From an uncultured Oscillospiraceae bacterium (GTDB lineage: Bacteria > Bacillota > Clostridia > Oscillospirales > Oscillospiraceae), in the NCBI GenBank assembly GCA_944386975.1, contig CALXDC010000018.1, positions 1-44,532 of the forward strand: a DNA stretch of 44,532 nucleotides. The letters run 5' to 3'. The position numbers were made by a program, and so were the translations under genes. The notes under the pieces were generated by a model, which saw nothing but the letters and a program-made list of their open reading frames with translations, did not search any database and had not been told where the DNA came from. Below are positions 29,149 to 36,897 of the stretch, piece after piece. The first letter of the stretch is position 1. Every line of letters starts with the position of its first letter.

Positions 29149-29194
29149 TTTGACGTGCAGGGGGTCAGCGGTTCAAGTCCGTTAGCGTCCACCA
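29149..29194 (+). repeat. Attachment site: right end of element B
   Basis: It is identical to 16519-16564 over 46 bp, from the anticodon loop of tRNA-Val(GAC) through CCA. Again only the 3' half of a tRNA is present, preceded by element sequence. Confidence 0.93.
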
Positions 29195-29199
29195 AAAAA

Positions 29200-29231
29200 C
29201 CGCCGTTTTCTATGGAAAACGGCGGTTTTTT
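29200..29231 (+). terminator. Chromosomal terminator of the tRNA-Val gene
   Basis: CCGCCGTTTTC and GAAAACGGCGG pair around TATG and are followed by TTTTTT. It begins six bases after CCA, as expected for the original tRNA transcription unit before the elements arrived. Confidence 0.85.
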
Positions 29232-29352
29232 AGTAGCCGTCAAATCTCCCCGTGTATAAAAAGGCCGTCATCTCAGTGCCCAGGCAATAAGATGGCAATC
29301 AGTCATTCAATTAAATGCAGCAAGTATCAGATATTCTCAACAATTCATTAGA

Positions 29353-29652
29353 TTGGAGGGCACCCACATAGAAAAAATAGGTAGAGCGCTATTATTAGCC
29401 GTTTCTTTATTTTTCCTCTTTTTCTTATTTAATTTACAAGTAGTCGAGCCATATTACCGAATAAATGACAATTCCTTGCTGATTACTTGTATCTGCTCAT
29501 TCTTAGCTCTTTTTCATGCATTTTTGTTCATTTCTTTGTATCACAAACATTTCTGTGAATTTCTGGCTTTCTTCATTTTGGTTTTTTTAGTTGTTTTAGG
29601 TTGTTGGAAGGTTGTCAATTCAATTTACCAATACGCTATGGTAGTTTCATAA
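29353..29652 (+). CDS. AT-rich small membrane protein with unclear start
   Basis: The frame encodes a protein with three hydrophobic stretches (IGRALLLAVSLFFLFFLF; LLITCICSFLALFHAFLFIS; FLAFFILVFLVVLGCW). A strong ribosome site (GGAGGG, 29355-29360) is seven bases before an ATA codon at 29368. The only ordinary start, TTG at 29353, lies upstream of that site. The start may therefore be ATA or may have mutated from ATG. Base composition is much more AT-rich than its neighbours, suggesting transfer. No family is recognised. Confidence 0.5.
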   Translation: MEGTHIEKIGRALLLAVSLFFLFFLFNLQVVEPYYRINDNSLLITCICSFLALFHAFLFISLYHKHFCEFLAFFILVFLVVLGCWKVVNSIYQYAMVVS

Positions 29653-29872
29653 CAAAGAGAATGCTAATACCGTAGATTGCAGCAGATATATAAAGAGGTG
29701 TTTCGGAGCGCAGCGAGGCTCTTAGCGCGGAGATGGTGACTTTGCTTTGGGGCGAGAGAAGTCACCCGTCGGAGGCAAAACACCATTCGAAGCACCATCG
29801 GGTCCCGGCAAAACGACGCCGTCTTCGTCAGAAGGCAAAAAGCCCGCCCCGGCCCATGAGCGGACAAAAGAG

Positions 29873-29905
29873 GAGCGCCCGGCTGCGGCCGGGCGCTCCC
29901 TTTTT
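29873..29905. terminator. Terminator at the end of the SLH-transglutaminase gene
   Basis: GAGCGCCCGGC and GCCGGGCGCTC pair around TGCG. The best T run (TTTTT) is on the plus strand; a shorter one is on the minus strand. Confidence 0.65.
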
Positions 29906-31251
29906 CATTTCAACTCCTGCACGGCGGTGAACGCAATCTTCACCGCCTGCTCCCGGGTCATGGTGCCCTTGGGGGAAAAACGCCCATCCCCCATTCCATT
30001 GATGACCCCGCTGCCCACAAAGAACCCCACGTAGTCCCGGGCATATCCGGCAATGGAACCGCTGTCGGTGAAGCTGCTGAGATCCGCCGACGGAAGGCCG
30101 GAACCGTCTCCCACGGCGCCTTCCTCCGCCAGCTCCCACACGCGGCCCAGCATCACCGTCGCCTGCTCTCGGGTGAGGGTGCTGTCCGGCGCAAACCGCC
30201 CCTCCCCTACGCCGCTGACCACGCCTAAACCGTAGGCGCGCAGTACGTCGGGATCATCGGTATCTGTGAAGGGATTCTCTCCCATCCAGGCCGGAGCCGT
30301 CTTCTTCGTCAGCAGCTCATAGAAGTTCACCGCCACCGCTGCAAACTCCGCCCGGCTGATCCCCGCCGTGAGATCCGCGCCGGAGAGGCTGTCGGGGATC
30401 AGTCCCGACTCCCCCGCCTGCTCCATAGTCTCACGGGCCCAGCTGGAACACTGCCCCCAGGGCCCCGCAGCCTCCTCCGCCGCCTGGGCGTACGCCTCCT
30501 GGATGGCGGCGCCGTTGGCAAACAGCCAATCGGAATAGTCGGCGTCCCAGGCATGGCGCTGCTGCCACTCGGACTTGCTGGTCTTCATAAAATAGGTGTA
30601 GGAGATGGAGCCGCTGCTCTCATAGTAAGCGTGGTCCATCCGCACATCCAACCAGTAGTACTGTCCGTCCACCAACACACAGTTCCACTTGTGCTCCACC
30701 CGGCTGCCGCTGCCGTTGATAAACTCTCCGTCAATCATCCGGCAGTCAAATCCCAGATGCCCCAGCAGCAGCGTCAGCAGCGCCGCAAAGTGCTGGCAGC
30801 TTCCCGTGCGGGCCAGCAGCATATCGTAGGCGCAGGAGGCAATCATGTAGTTGGAATCATAGGAGTAGGTCACAATGCCGGTGGCCGGATCATAGCCGCC
30901 GTTGGGGTCCAGCTCCGCACGCAGCACCATCTGACCCGTCTCCAGCATCTCCTCCATGCGGTCCATCTCCTGCTTGGCCTTCTGCGCTACTGCTTCCCGG
31001 TCAAAGTGTTCCGTTCCATCCCAGTCGTACCGCTCAAAATTACGGATGATGTAGTCATAAACCGCCCGAATCTGCTCCGTGGCGCTCTTCCCCGCTGTGG
31101 GAATCTCCTTAAGCGTCTCCTCCGCCAAGTAGTCCACATCCACATAGCCCAAATAGATGGGCGTCCGTGTTCCGGCGGCCTCAACCCCCACCGGCAGCAG
31201 GCTCACACACAGTACCAGCGTCAGCAGCAAAGCTGTGACTCGTTTCTTCAC
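29905..31251 (-). CDS. Secreted transglutaminase-like protein with SLH domains
   Basis: The 448-residue protein has a signal peptide (about 1-26, cleavage near VEAAG), a transglutaminase-like domain with the Cys/His/Asp triad (Cys152 in TGSCQHFAAL, His187 in VEHKWNCVL, Asp202 in YWLDVRMD), and about three SLH repeats (about 265-448; ISRAEFAAVAV, LTREQATVMLGRV, MTREQAVKIAF). SLH repeats anchor proteins to pyruvylated cell-wall polymers. The enzyme may act on peptides or wall cross-links. A TTTACA-17-TATACT promoter lies upstream (31282-31310). Confidence 0.87.
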   Translation of the reverse strand: MKKRVTALLLTLVLCVSLLPVGVEAAGTRTPIYLGYVDVDYLAEETLKEIPTAGKSATEQIRAVYDYIIRNFERYDWDGTEHFDREAVAQKAKQEMDRMEEMLETGQMVLRAELDPNGGYDPATGIVTYSYDSNYMIASCAYDMLLARTGSCQHFAALLTLLLGHLGFDCRMIDGEFINGSGSRVEHKWNCVLVDGQYYWLDVRMDHAYYESSGSISYTYFMKTSKSEWQQRHAWDADYSDWLFANGAAIQEAYAQAAEEAAGPWGQCSSWARETMEQAGESGLIPDSLSGADLTAGISRAEFAAVAVNFYELLTKKTAPAWMGENPFTDTDDPDVLRAYGLGVVSGVGEGRFAPDSTLTREQATVMLGRVWELAEEGAVGDGSGLPSADLSSFTDSGSIAGYARDYVGFFVGSGVINGMGDGRFSPKGTMTREQAVKIAFTAVQELK

Positions 31252-31281
31252 AGTAGTTCCCTCCTTGTTTTGATTTTCTTC

Positions 31282-31310
31282 AGTATATCAGTTCCTCTGT
31301 TTTCTGTAAA
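31282..31310 (-). promoter_or_regulatory. Promoter of the SLH-transglutaminase gene
   Basis: On the minus strand TTTACA (31310-31305), 17 bases and TATACT (31287-31282). Confidence 0.8.
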
Positions 31311-31410
31311 GCAAAGCTGAATATTCCCCCGTCCATTTTTTCTGTTGCGCAAAATTTTTTTCAATGCTTCAAAATGTGTTAAAAATTTTTTTGTAACTGG
31401 GAAATTTTTG

Positions 31411-31439
31411 TTGAAATGTCAGTCGTTCTTGGATAAAAT
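31411..31439 (+). promoter_or_regulatory. Promoter of the GH13 gene
   Basis: TTGAAA (31411-31416), 17 bases and TAAAAT (31434-31439). An inverted repeat CGGTCA-TTT-TGACCG (31490-31504) lies downstream in the leader and could be an operator for a sugar regulator. Confidence 0.72.
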
Positions 31440-31531
31440 AAGAATACTATCTCATTCCGCTGGTTCATGGATAAAATGAGCGGTGGTCACCGGTCATTTT
31501 GACCGTACGCTTGATAGGAGAACGTGCGCCT

Positions 31532-33409
31532 ATGTTAGATCGTTCCATCTATTTTTCCCGGGACCCGGCCTGCAAGACCCCCTTCGGAGCGGTGACGCTG
31601 GGAACCGAGGTCACTTTTACCCTCCGGCCTCAGAGCTGGGAGGGCTTCACCGTCTGCACCCTGATTACCTACGGGGAGTTTGGAGATCTTCACCAGGAGA
31701 CGGATCTGCCCCGGGTAGCCTTCAGCGGCGACCGGGCTATTTTTACCGGTGTTTTTACGGCGCCCATGCACCCGGAGCTGATCTGGTACACCTTCCGCTT
31801 TCGCCGTCAGGACGGCAGCTTTATCTATGCGGGAAAAAACGGCCTGTGCAGTGAGCACGAGGCCCAGGCGTGGCAGCTCACCGTCTACGACGATGCCATT
31901 CCCACCCCCTCCTGGTTCGGCGAAGGGGTCACTTATCAGATCTTCCCCGACCGCTTCCACCGCACCTCCATTCCTGATCCCACCGGCATGGTGGGGGACC
32001 GGGTGGTCCACCAGAATTGGGAGGAGCTGATGGAGTATCTCCCCGACGAGCACGGAGAGATCCGCAACCGGGACTTTTTCGGCGGCAGTCTGAAGGGCGT
32101 CATAGAGAAGCTGGACTATCTTCAGGACCTGGGAGTTCGGACCCTCTACTTCTGCCCCATTTTTGAGGCGGACAGCAACCACCGGTACAACACCGCCGAC
32201 TACAGCCGTATCGACCCCATGCTGGGCACCACCGCAGATTTCCGGCGCCTCTGTGTGGAGGCGCACCGCCGGGGTATGAAAATCATGCTGGACGGAGTGT
32301 TCAACCACACCGGCAACAACAGCCTCTATTTCAATGCCAAGGGCTTTTACCCCACCTTGGGCGCGGCCCAGAGCAAAGACTCCCCCTATTACGAGTGGTA
32401 CAATTTCCACCGCTGGCCGGACCAGTACGACTCCTGGTGGGGCATTCACACCCTGCCTGCGGTGAACGAGTCCTGCCCCTCCTATGTGGATTACATCATC
32501 AAAAATGAACACTCCATTGTCCGCCGGTGGCTGCGGCTGGGGGCCGATGCCTGGCGGCTGGACGTGGCCGACGAGCTGCCGGACTGGTTCATCGAGCAGA
32601 TCCGGTCGGTAATGATGGAGGAGAAGCCGGATTCCTTCCTGTTAGGAGAAGTGTGGGAGGACGGCAGCAACAAGATCGCCTATTCCCAGCGGCGCCGGTA
32701 CCTTCTGGGCCATGAGACCCACGGGCTGATGAACTACCCCTTCCGCACGGCGGCGCTGGAATTTCTTCGGGGCGGTCGGGCCCACGACTTTGTAGAGAGC
32801 ATGGAGACCATTCGGGAGAACTATCCCAAGGCGGCTTTTTACTCTGCCATGAATATGCTGGGGACCCATGACAATCCCCGGATTCTGACCATGCTGGGGG
32901 CCAACCCCTCTTCTCCCCTGGAGACCCGAACCCAGCGGGCCAACTATCGGATGTCCCCGGCGGAGTATGAGCGAGGCAGCCGCCGGCTGATGACGGGAGC
33001 CATTCTGTTGTATACTTTTCCTGGTTCCCCCACTATTTTCTATGGAGACGAGGCGGGAATGGAGGGCTTTGAGGACCCCTTCAACCGGGGCACCTTCCCC
33101 TGGGGGAAGGAGGATCAAACACTGCTGGGTTTGTTCCGGAAGCTGGGCCGTCTCCGCAACAGCCGTCCCTCCCTTCAGAAGGGAGACATCACCTATGTGC
33201 TGGCAAAAAACCATTGTCTGGCCTACACCCGCGTGTGGGAGAATGAGACTACGCTGGTGGTACTGAACACCGGCGAGGAGCCGGTGGATGTGGAATTTCC
33301 CTGGGCCGAGCCCTATGCCACGGATGTGGTGCTGGGGCAGCAGTTCAATACGCCTTTTGGACAGCTGCAGATTACCGTCCCCCCCTTGGATGGTATGGTA
33401 TTGATTTAA
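31532..33409 (+). CDS. GH13 alpha-amylase-family enzyme (neopullulanase/cyclomaltodextrinase-like)
   Basis: The 625-residue enzyme has an N-terminal CBM34-like domain (about 1-118) and a GH13 barrel with the four conserved regions: DGVFNH (254-259), WRLDVADE (341-348, nucleophile Asp344), GEVWE (372-376, acid/base Glu373) and THDN (445-448). An all-beta C-terminal domain follows. This layout is that of intracellular maltodextrin-degrading enzymes; there is no signal peptide. It would cleave alpha-1,4 (and perhaps alpha-1,6) glucans. ATG at 31532 follows AGGAG. Confidence 0.9.
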   Translation: MLDRSIYFSRDPACKTPFGAVTLGTEVTFTLRPQSWEGFTVCTLITYGEFGDLHQETDLPRVAFSGDRAIFTGVFTAPMHPELIWYTFRFRRQDGSFIYAGKNGLCSEHEAQAWQLTVYDDAIPTPSWFGEGVTYQIFPDRFHRTSIPDPTGMVGDRVVHQNWEELMEYLPDEHGEIRNRDFFGGSLKGVIEKLDYLQDLGVRTLYFCPIFEADSNHRYNTADYSRIDPMLGTTADFRRLCVEAHRRGMKIMLDGVFNHTGNNSLYFNAKGFYPTLGAAQSKDSPYYEWYNFHRWPDQYDSWWGIHTLPAVNESCPSYVDYIIKNEHSIVRRWLRLGADAWRLDVADELPDWFIEQIRSVMMEEKPDSFLLGEVWEDGSNKIAYSQRRRYLLGHETHGLMNYPFRTAALEFLRGGRAHDFVESMETIRENYPKAAFYSAMNMLGTHDNPRILTMLGANPSSPLETRTQRANYRMSPAEYERGSRRLMTGAILLYTFPGSPTIFYGDEAGMEGFEDPFNRGTFPWGKEDQTLLGLFRKLGRLRNSRPSLQKGDITYVLAKNHCLAYTRVWENETTLVVLNTGEEPVDVEFPWAEPYATDVVLGQQFNTPFGQLQITVPPLDGMVLI

Positions 33410-33420
33410 ATGTTCCACGG

Positions 33421-33460
33421 CGGAGCCGCCGGGGCGGACAGCCCCGGCGGCTCCGTTTTT
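33421..33460 (+). terminator. Terminator of the GH13 gene
   Basis: CGGAGCCGCCGGGGC and its complement form a 15-base-pair stem with a five-base loop, followed by TTTTT. Confidence 0.9.
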
Positions 33461-33667
33461 GTTTTCTTGCCGGGACGGCTTGCTTTTGTGCTTTATGCCT
33501 TCGGCGGTTTTTTTCACAGGTGGATTTACAATGCAGGTGTAACAAGGGAAAACCTTTTATCCGCCGGCAAACCTCTTGATTCGGAGTCAAGCGCCTTCTG
33601 CTCCGGCCGAAACAGGAAAATTTTTGGTCTCTTCCGGCCGGAGGGAAAAAACTCCCCCCTCCCTCTT

Positions 33668-33683
33668 TGTTTCACGTGAAACA
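33668..33683. promoter_or_regulatory. parS: parS site 1
   Basis: TGTTTCACGTGAAACA is a perfect match to the bacterial parS consensus bound by ParB/Spo0J. It lies 159 bases upstream of parA. Confidence 0.95.
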
Positions 33684-33729
33684 CCCCATCTTCTTTTCAG
33701 GATTCTTTAGAATAATTCCCCAATTCGCC

Positions 33730-33757
33730 TTGCATTGGTCAAAAATTGTGCTATACT
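33730..33757 (+). promoter_or_regulatory. parA promoter
   Basis: TTGCAT (33730-33735), 16 bases and an extended -10 TGC-TATACT (33752-33757). Confidence 0.68.
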
Positions 33758-33841
33758 TGATGTGTATGGGCAATTGCGGGTTTCTTTTCCGCAGGCCCCG
33801 GAACTATTCAAAAAAGGGCCGTCCGGCCCTGGAGGTACTCT

Positions 33842-34597
33842 GTGGCTAAAACTATCGCGATCGTCAATCAAAAGGGCGGTGTAGGGAAATCCACCACCTG
33901 CGTCAACCTGGTGTCTGCGCTGAAGGAAAAGGGAAAATCCATGCTCCTCTGCGACTTCGATCCCCAGGCCAACTCCACCTCCGGCATGGGTGTGGACAAG
34001 ACTCTCTCCCAAGGCGTCTACGACGTGCTCATCAACGAGGTGCCGCCGGAGAAAGTAATTGTCTCCACCAAGTATGGCGACGTGCTCCCCTCAAACAAGG
34101 TGCTGGCGGGAGCCGGAATTGAGATGATTGGTCTGGACCGGCGGGAGTTCCGCCTGCGGGACGCTCTCAGTCAGGTGGCGGACAAGTACGACTACATCTT
34201 TATTGACTGTCCTCCCTCTCTGGAGCTGCTCACCCTCAACGCCCTGTGCGCTGCCGACACTCTGCTGGTACCGGTTCAGGGAGAGTACTACGCCCTGGAG
34301 GGACTCAGCGACCTGATGAACACCGTCCGGGTGGTGAAGCGGGGCATGAATCCTAAGCTGGAGCTGGAGGGGGTGCTGATGACCATGTTTGACAGCCGCA
34401 CCAATCTGGCCCTCCAGGTGGCGGAGGAGGTCAAGCGCTACTTCCCCGGCAAGGTCTACGCCACGGTAATTCCTCGGAATGTCCGGCTCAGCGAGGCCCC
34501 CAGCCACGGAAAGCCCATCAACTTTTATGACCGGTCCTCCCGGGGCGCAGCGGCCTACACCGCTCTGGCGGAGGAATTTCTGAAGAAAAACAGCTGA
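33842..34597 (+). CDS. parA: Chromosomal ParA (Soj)
   Basis: The 251-residue ATPase has the deviant Walker A KGGVGKSTT (about 11-19), LLCDFDPQANST (about 37-48) and Walker B YIFIDCPPS (about 118-126). It acts with ParB and parS in chromosome segregation and, in sporulating relatives, in control of replication initiation. The start is GTG at 33842 after GGAGGT. It is followed after 16 bases by parB, and parS sites lie on both sides of the pair, marking the origin-proximal domain of the chromosome. Confidence 0.95.
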   Translation: MAKTIAIVNQKGGVGKSTTCVNLVSALKEKGKSMLLCDFDPQANSTSGMGVDKTLSQGVYDVLINEVPPEKVIVSTKYGDVLPSNKVLAGAGIEMIGLDRREFRLRDALSQVADKYDYIFIDCPPSLELLTLNALCAADTLLVPVQGEYYALEGLSDLMNTVRVVKRGMNPKLELEGVLMTMFDSRTNLALQVAEEVKRYFPGKVYATVIPRNVRLSEAPSHGKPINFYDRSSRGAAAYTALAEEFLKKNS

Positions 34598-34613
34598 GAA
34601 AGGAGACCCCGCT

Positions 34614-35486
34614 ATGGCAAAACCTTCCGGGCTGGGCAAAGGGCTGGGCGCCCTGCTGGGTGATGAGTACACCCGAGCCGCCAGTTCCTCCGCCTCCACC
34701 CTGCCCATTTCCCAGATCGAAAACTACGCCGGGCAGCCCCGGAAATATTTTGACGAGGAATCCCTGGCGGAGCTGGCAGAGTCCATCTCCGAGCACGGGG
34801 TCATCCAACCCCTCACTGTCCGAAAGCTCAGCTCCGGCTACTATCAGATTATTGCCGGGGAGCGCCGCTGGCGGGCCGCCCGGATGGCGGGTCTCAAGGA
34901 AGTACCCGTGGTGGTCATCGAGGCCGACGACCGCACTGCCATGGAGCTGGCCATGGTGGAGAACCTCCAGCGGGAGGACCTGAACCCCATGGAGGAGGCG
35001 GAGGGCTACAAGGCTCTCATGGACCAGTACGGCATGACCCAGGAACAGGCCGCCAGCCGGGTAGGCAAATCCCGGTCTGCTGTGGCCAACGCCCTGCGGC
35101 TGCTGAACCTCTCCCCCGCTGTGCGGAAGCTGGTGGAGGAGAACAAGCTCTCCGCCGGTCACGCCAGGGCGCTGCTGCCTCTCAGCCAGCGGGACCAGGA
35201 GAAAACTGCACAGACCATTGTCTCCACCGGCCTCAGCGTCCGGCAGACGGAGATGCTGGTGAAGCGGCTCCAGGCAGCTCAGGAGGAGCCTGAGGAAGTC
35301 CCCTCCCCTGCCCAGTCTCCTGTGGTGGACTATGTAGCGGAGGCGGAGCGGGACCTGTCCCAGCGGATGGGCCGGGCCTGCCGCATTACCCAAGGAAAGA
35401 AGAAGGGCCGCATCGAGATTGAATACTACGGTGTGGACGATCTCAACGATCTGTTGGATCTGCTGGGCCAGCTGAACCGGTCCTGA
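34614..35486 (+). CDS. parB: Chromosomal ParB (Spo0J)
   Basis: The 290-residue protein starts with the typical AKPSGLGKGLGALLGDE. It has the CTPase/ParB-N box GERRWRAARMAG (about 82-93) and ENLQREDLNPMEEA (about 115-128), an HTH (about 140-165, TQEQAASRVGKSRSAVANAL) and a dimerising C-terminus. ParB binds parS and spreads as a CTP-dependent clamp. ATG at 34614 follows AAAGGAG. Confidence 0.95.
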   Translation: MAKPSGLGKGLGALLGDEYTRAASSSASTLPISQIENYAGQPRKYFDEESLAELAESISEHGVIQPLTVRKLSSGYYQIIAGERRWRAARMAGLKEVPVVVIEADDRTAMELAMVENLQREDLNPMEEAEGYKALMDQYGMTQEQAASRVGKSRSAVANALRLLNLSPAVRKLVEENKLSAGHARALLPLSQRDQEKTAQTIVSTGLSVRQTEMLVKRLQAAQEEPEEVPSPAQSPVVDYVAEAERDLSQRMGRACRITQGKKKGRIEIEYYGVDDLNDLLDLLGQLNRS

Positions 35487-35496
35487 CTCTCTTTTC

Positions 35497-35512
35497 TGTT
35501 TCACGTGAAACA
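35497..35512. promoter_or_regulatory. parS: parS site 2
   Basis: TGTTTCACGTGAAACA, a second perfect parS site, 11 bases after the parB stop codon. Confidence 0.95.
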
Positions 35513-35571
35513 ATCCTCGCCGGAACACCGGCGCGATCTCTATTATTTTATAAAGTATATGAGGTAACACC

Positions 35572-36876
35572 ATGCTGGACATCAAGTTCGTCCGGGAAAA
35601 TCCGGACATTGTCAAGGAGAATATCAAAAAGAAGTTCCAGGAGGAGAAGCTCCCCCTGGTGGATCAGGTGCTGGAGCTGGACAAGGAGAACCGGGCTGCC
35701 ATGGCGGAGGCCCAGGACCTGCGGGCCCAGCGCAACAGCCTCAGCAAGCAGGTGGGCATGCTGATGGGTCAGGCCAAGAAGGACCCCTCCAAGCTGGAGG
35801 AGGCCGAGGCTGCCAAAGCCAAAGTAAAGGCCAACGCAGAACGCCTGGCTGAGTTGGAGCAAAAGGAGCAGGAGCTGGACGAGAAAGTGCGGCAGATCAT
35901 GATGGTGCTGCCCAACATCATCGACCCCTCTGTGCCCATCGGCCCCGACGACAGCTATAACGTGGAGGTGGAGCGGTTCGGCGAGCCGGTGACCCCCGAT
36001 TTCCCCATTCCCTACCACACGGAGATCATGGAGCGCTTCGACGGCATCGACATGGACGCCGCCGGCCGGGTCTCCGGCAACGGCTTCTACTATCTCATGG
36101 GCGACATCGCCCGTCTCCACGAGGCGGTGCTGGCCTACGCCCGGGACTTCATGATCGACAAGGGCTTCACCTTCTGCATTCCGCCTTTCATGATCCGCTC
36201 CAACGTGGTCACCGGCGTCATGTCCTTCGCGGAGATGGACGCCATGATGTATAAGATTGAGGGCGAGGACCTGTACCTCATTGGCACCAGCGAGCACTCC
36301 ATGATCGGCAAATTCATTGACCAGATTCTGCCGGAGTCCGCCCTGCCCCAGACCCTCACCTCCTACTCCCCCTGCTTCCGCAAGGAGAAGGGCGCCCACG
36401 GCATTGAGGAGCGGGGCGTCTACCGCATTCACCAGTTTGAAAAGCAGGAGATGATTGTGGTCTGCAAGCCTGAGGAGTCCATGCAGTGGTACGAGAAGAT
36501 GTGGCGGTACAGTGTGGAGCTGTTCCGCTCCATGGATATCCCCGTGCGGCAGCTGGAGTGCTGCTCCGGCGATCTGGCGGACCTGAAGGTCAAGTCCTGC
36601 GACATTGAGGCCTGGAGCCCCCGGCAGCAGAAGTACTTCGAGGTTTGCTCCTGCTCCAACCTGGGCGACGCCCAGGCCCGCCGCCTGAAAATTCGGGTAA
36701 AGGGGGAGAACGGCAAGCCCTACCTGCCCCACACTCTCAACAACACCGTGGTAGCTCCGCCCCGGATGCTCATTGCCTTCCTGGAGAACAACCTCCAGGC
36801 CGACGGAAGCGTGAAGGTGCCCGAGGCCCTGCGGCCCTATATGGGCGGCAAGGCGGTGCTGACCCCCAAGCGGTAA
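35572..36876 (+). CDS. serS: Seryl-tRNA synthetase
   Basis: The 434-residue class II synthetase has the N-terminal tRNA-binding coiled coil (about 30-105) and the catalytic motifs: YSPCFRKEKGAHGIEERG with IHQFEKQE (motif 2 region, about 264-295) and APPRMLIAFLENN (motif 3, about 391-403). It charges tRNA-Ser and also tRNA-Sec. No T-box is seen upstream; only a parS site and about 60 bases separate it from parB. Confidence 0.97.
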   Translation: MLDIKFVRENPDIVKENIKKKFQEEKLPLVDQVLELDKENRAAMAEAQDLRAQRNSLSKQVGMLMGQAKKDPSKLEEAEAAKAKVKANAERLAELEQKEQELDEKVRQIMMVLPNIIDPSVPIGPDDSYNVEVERFGEPVTPDFPIPYHTEIMERFDGIDMDAAGRVSGNGFYYLMGDIARLHEAVLAYARDFMIDKGFTFCIPPFMIRSNVVTGVMSFAEMDAMMYKIEGEDLYLIGTSEHSMIGKFIDQILPESALPQTLTSYSPCFRKEKGAHGIEERGVYRIHQFEKQEMIVVCKPEESMQWYEKMWRYSVELFRSMDIPVRQLECCSGDLADLKVKSCDIEAWSPRQQKYFEVCSCSNLGDAQARRLKIRVKGENGKPYLPHTLNNTVVAPPRMLIAFLENNLQADGSVKVPEALRPYMGGKAVLTPKR

Positions 36877-36897
36877 GACAACAAGTGAGGACAAGCC

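Larger units (their letters stand above)
16565..29194. mobile_element. Element B: integrative mobilizable element at tRNA-Val(GAC)
   Basis: The segment is bounded by identical 46-bp tRNA-Val 3'-end copies. The integrase is at the left end (16707-17870) and an excisionase at the right (28805-28993). Paired TACGACA repeats occur near both ends. Inside are a helicase, a MOB-type relaxase domain, an amidoligase operon and zinc-ribbon membrane proteins. There is no type IV secretion or coupling-protein gene, so it would have to be mobilised by another element. Confidence 0.88.
33410..33841. other. 432-bp region upstream of parA
   Basis: It holds the GH13 terminator (33421-33460), a GC-rich inverted repeat with arms near CTCCGGCCG and CGGCCGGAG (33601-33643), a perfect parS site (33668-33683) and a parA promoter (TTGCAT at 33730-33735 and TATACT at 33752-33757, 16-base spacer with TGC before the -10). 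No additional gene is seen. Confidence 0.75.

Noticed and set aside
29014-29259. Plus-strand frame across the right attachment site
   Set aside because: It runs through the arm repeats, the tRNA fragment and the terminator, and has no protein-like composition.
33570-33610. tRNA-like anticodon arm (CTTGA-TTCGGAG-TCAAG)
   Set aside because: No D-arm, T-arm or CCA can be placed around it. It is probably part of an intergenic hairpin region.
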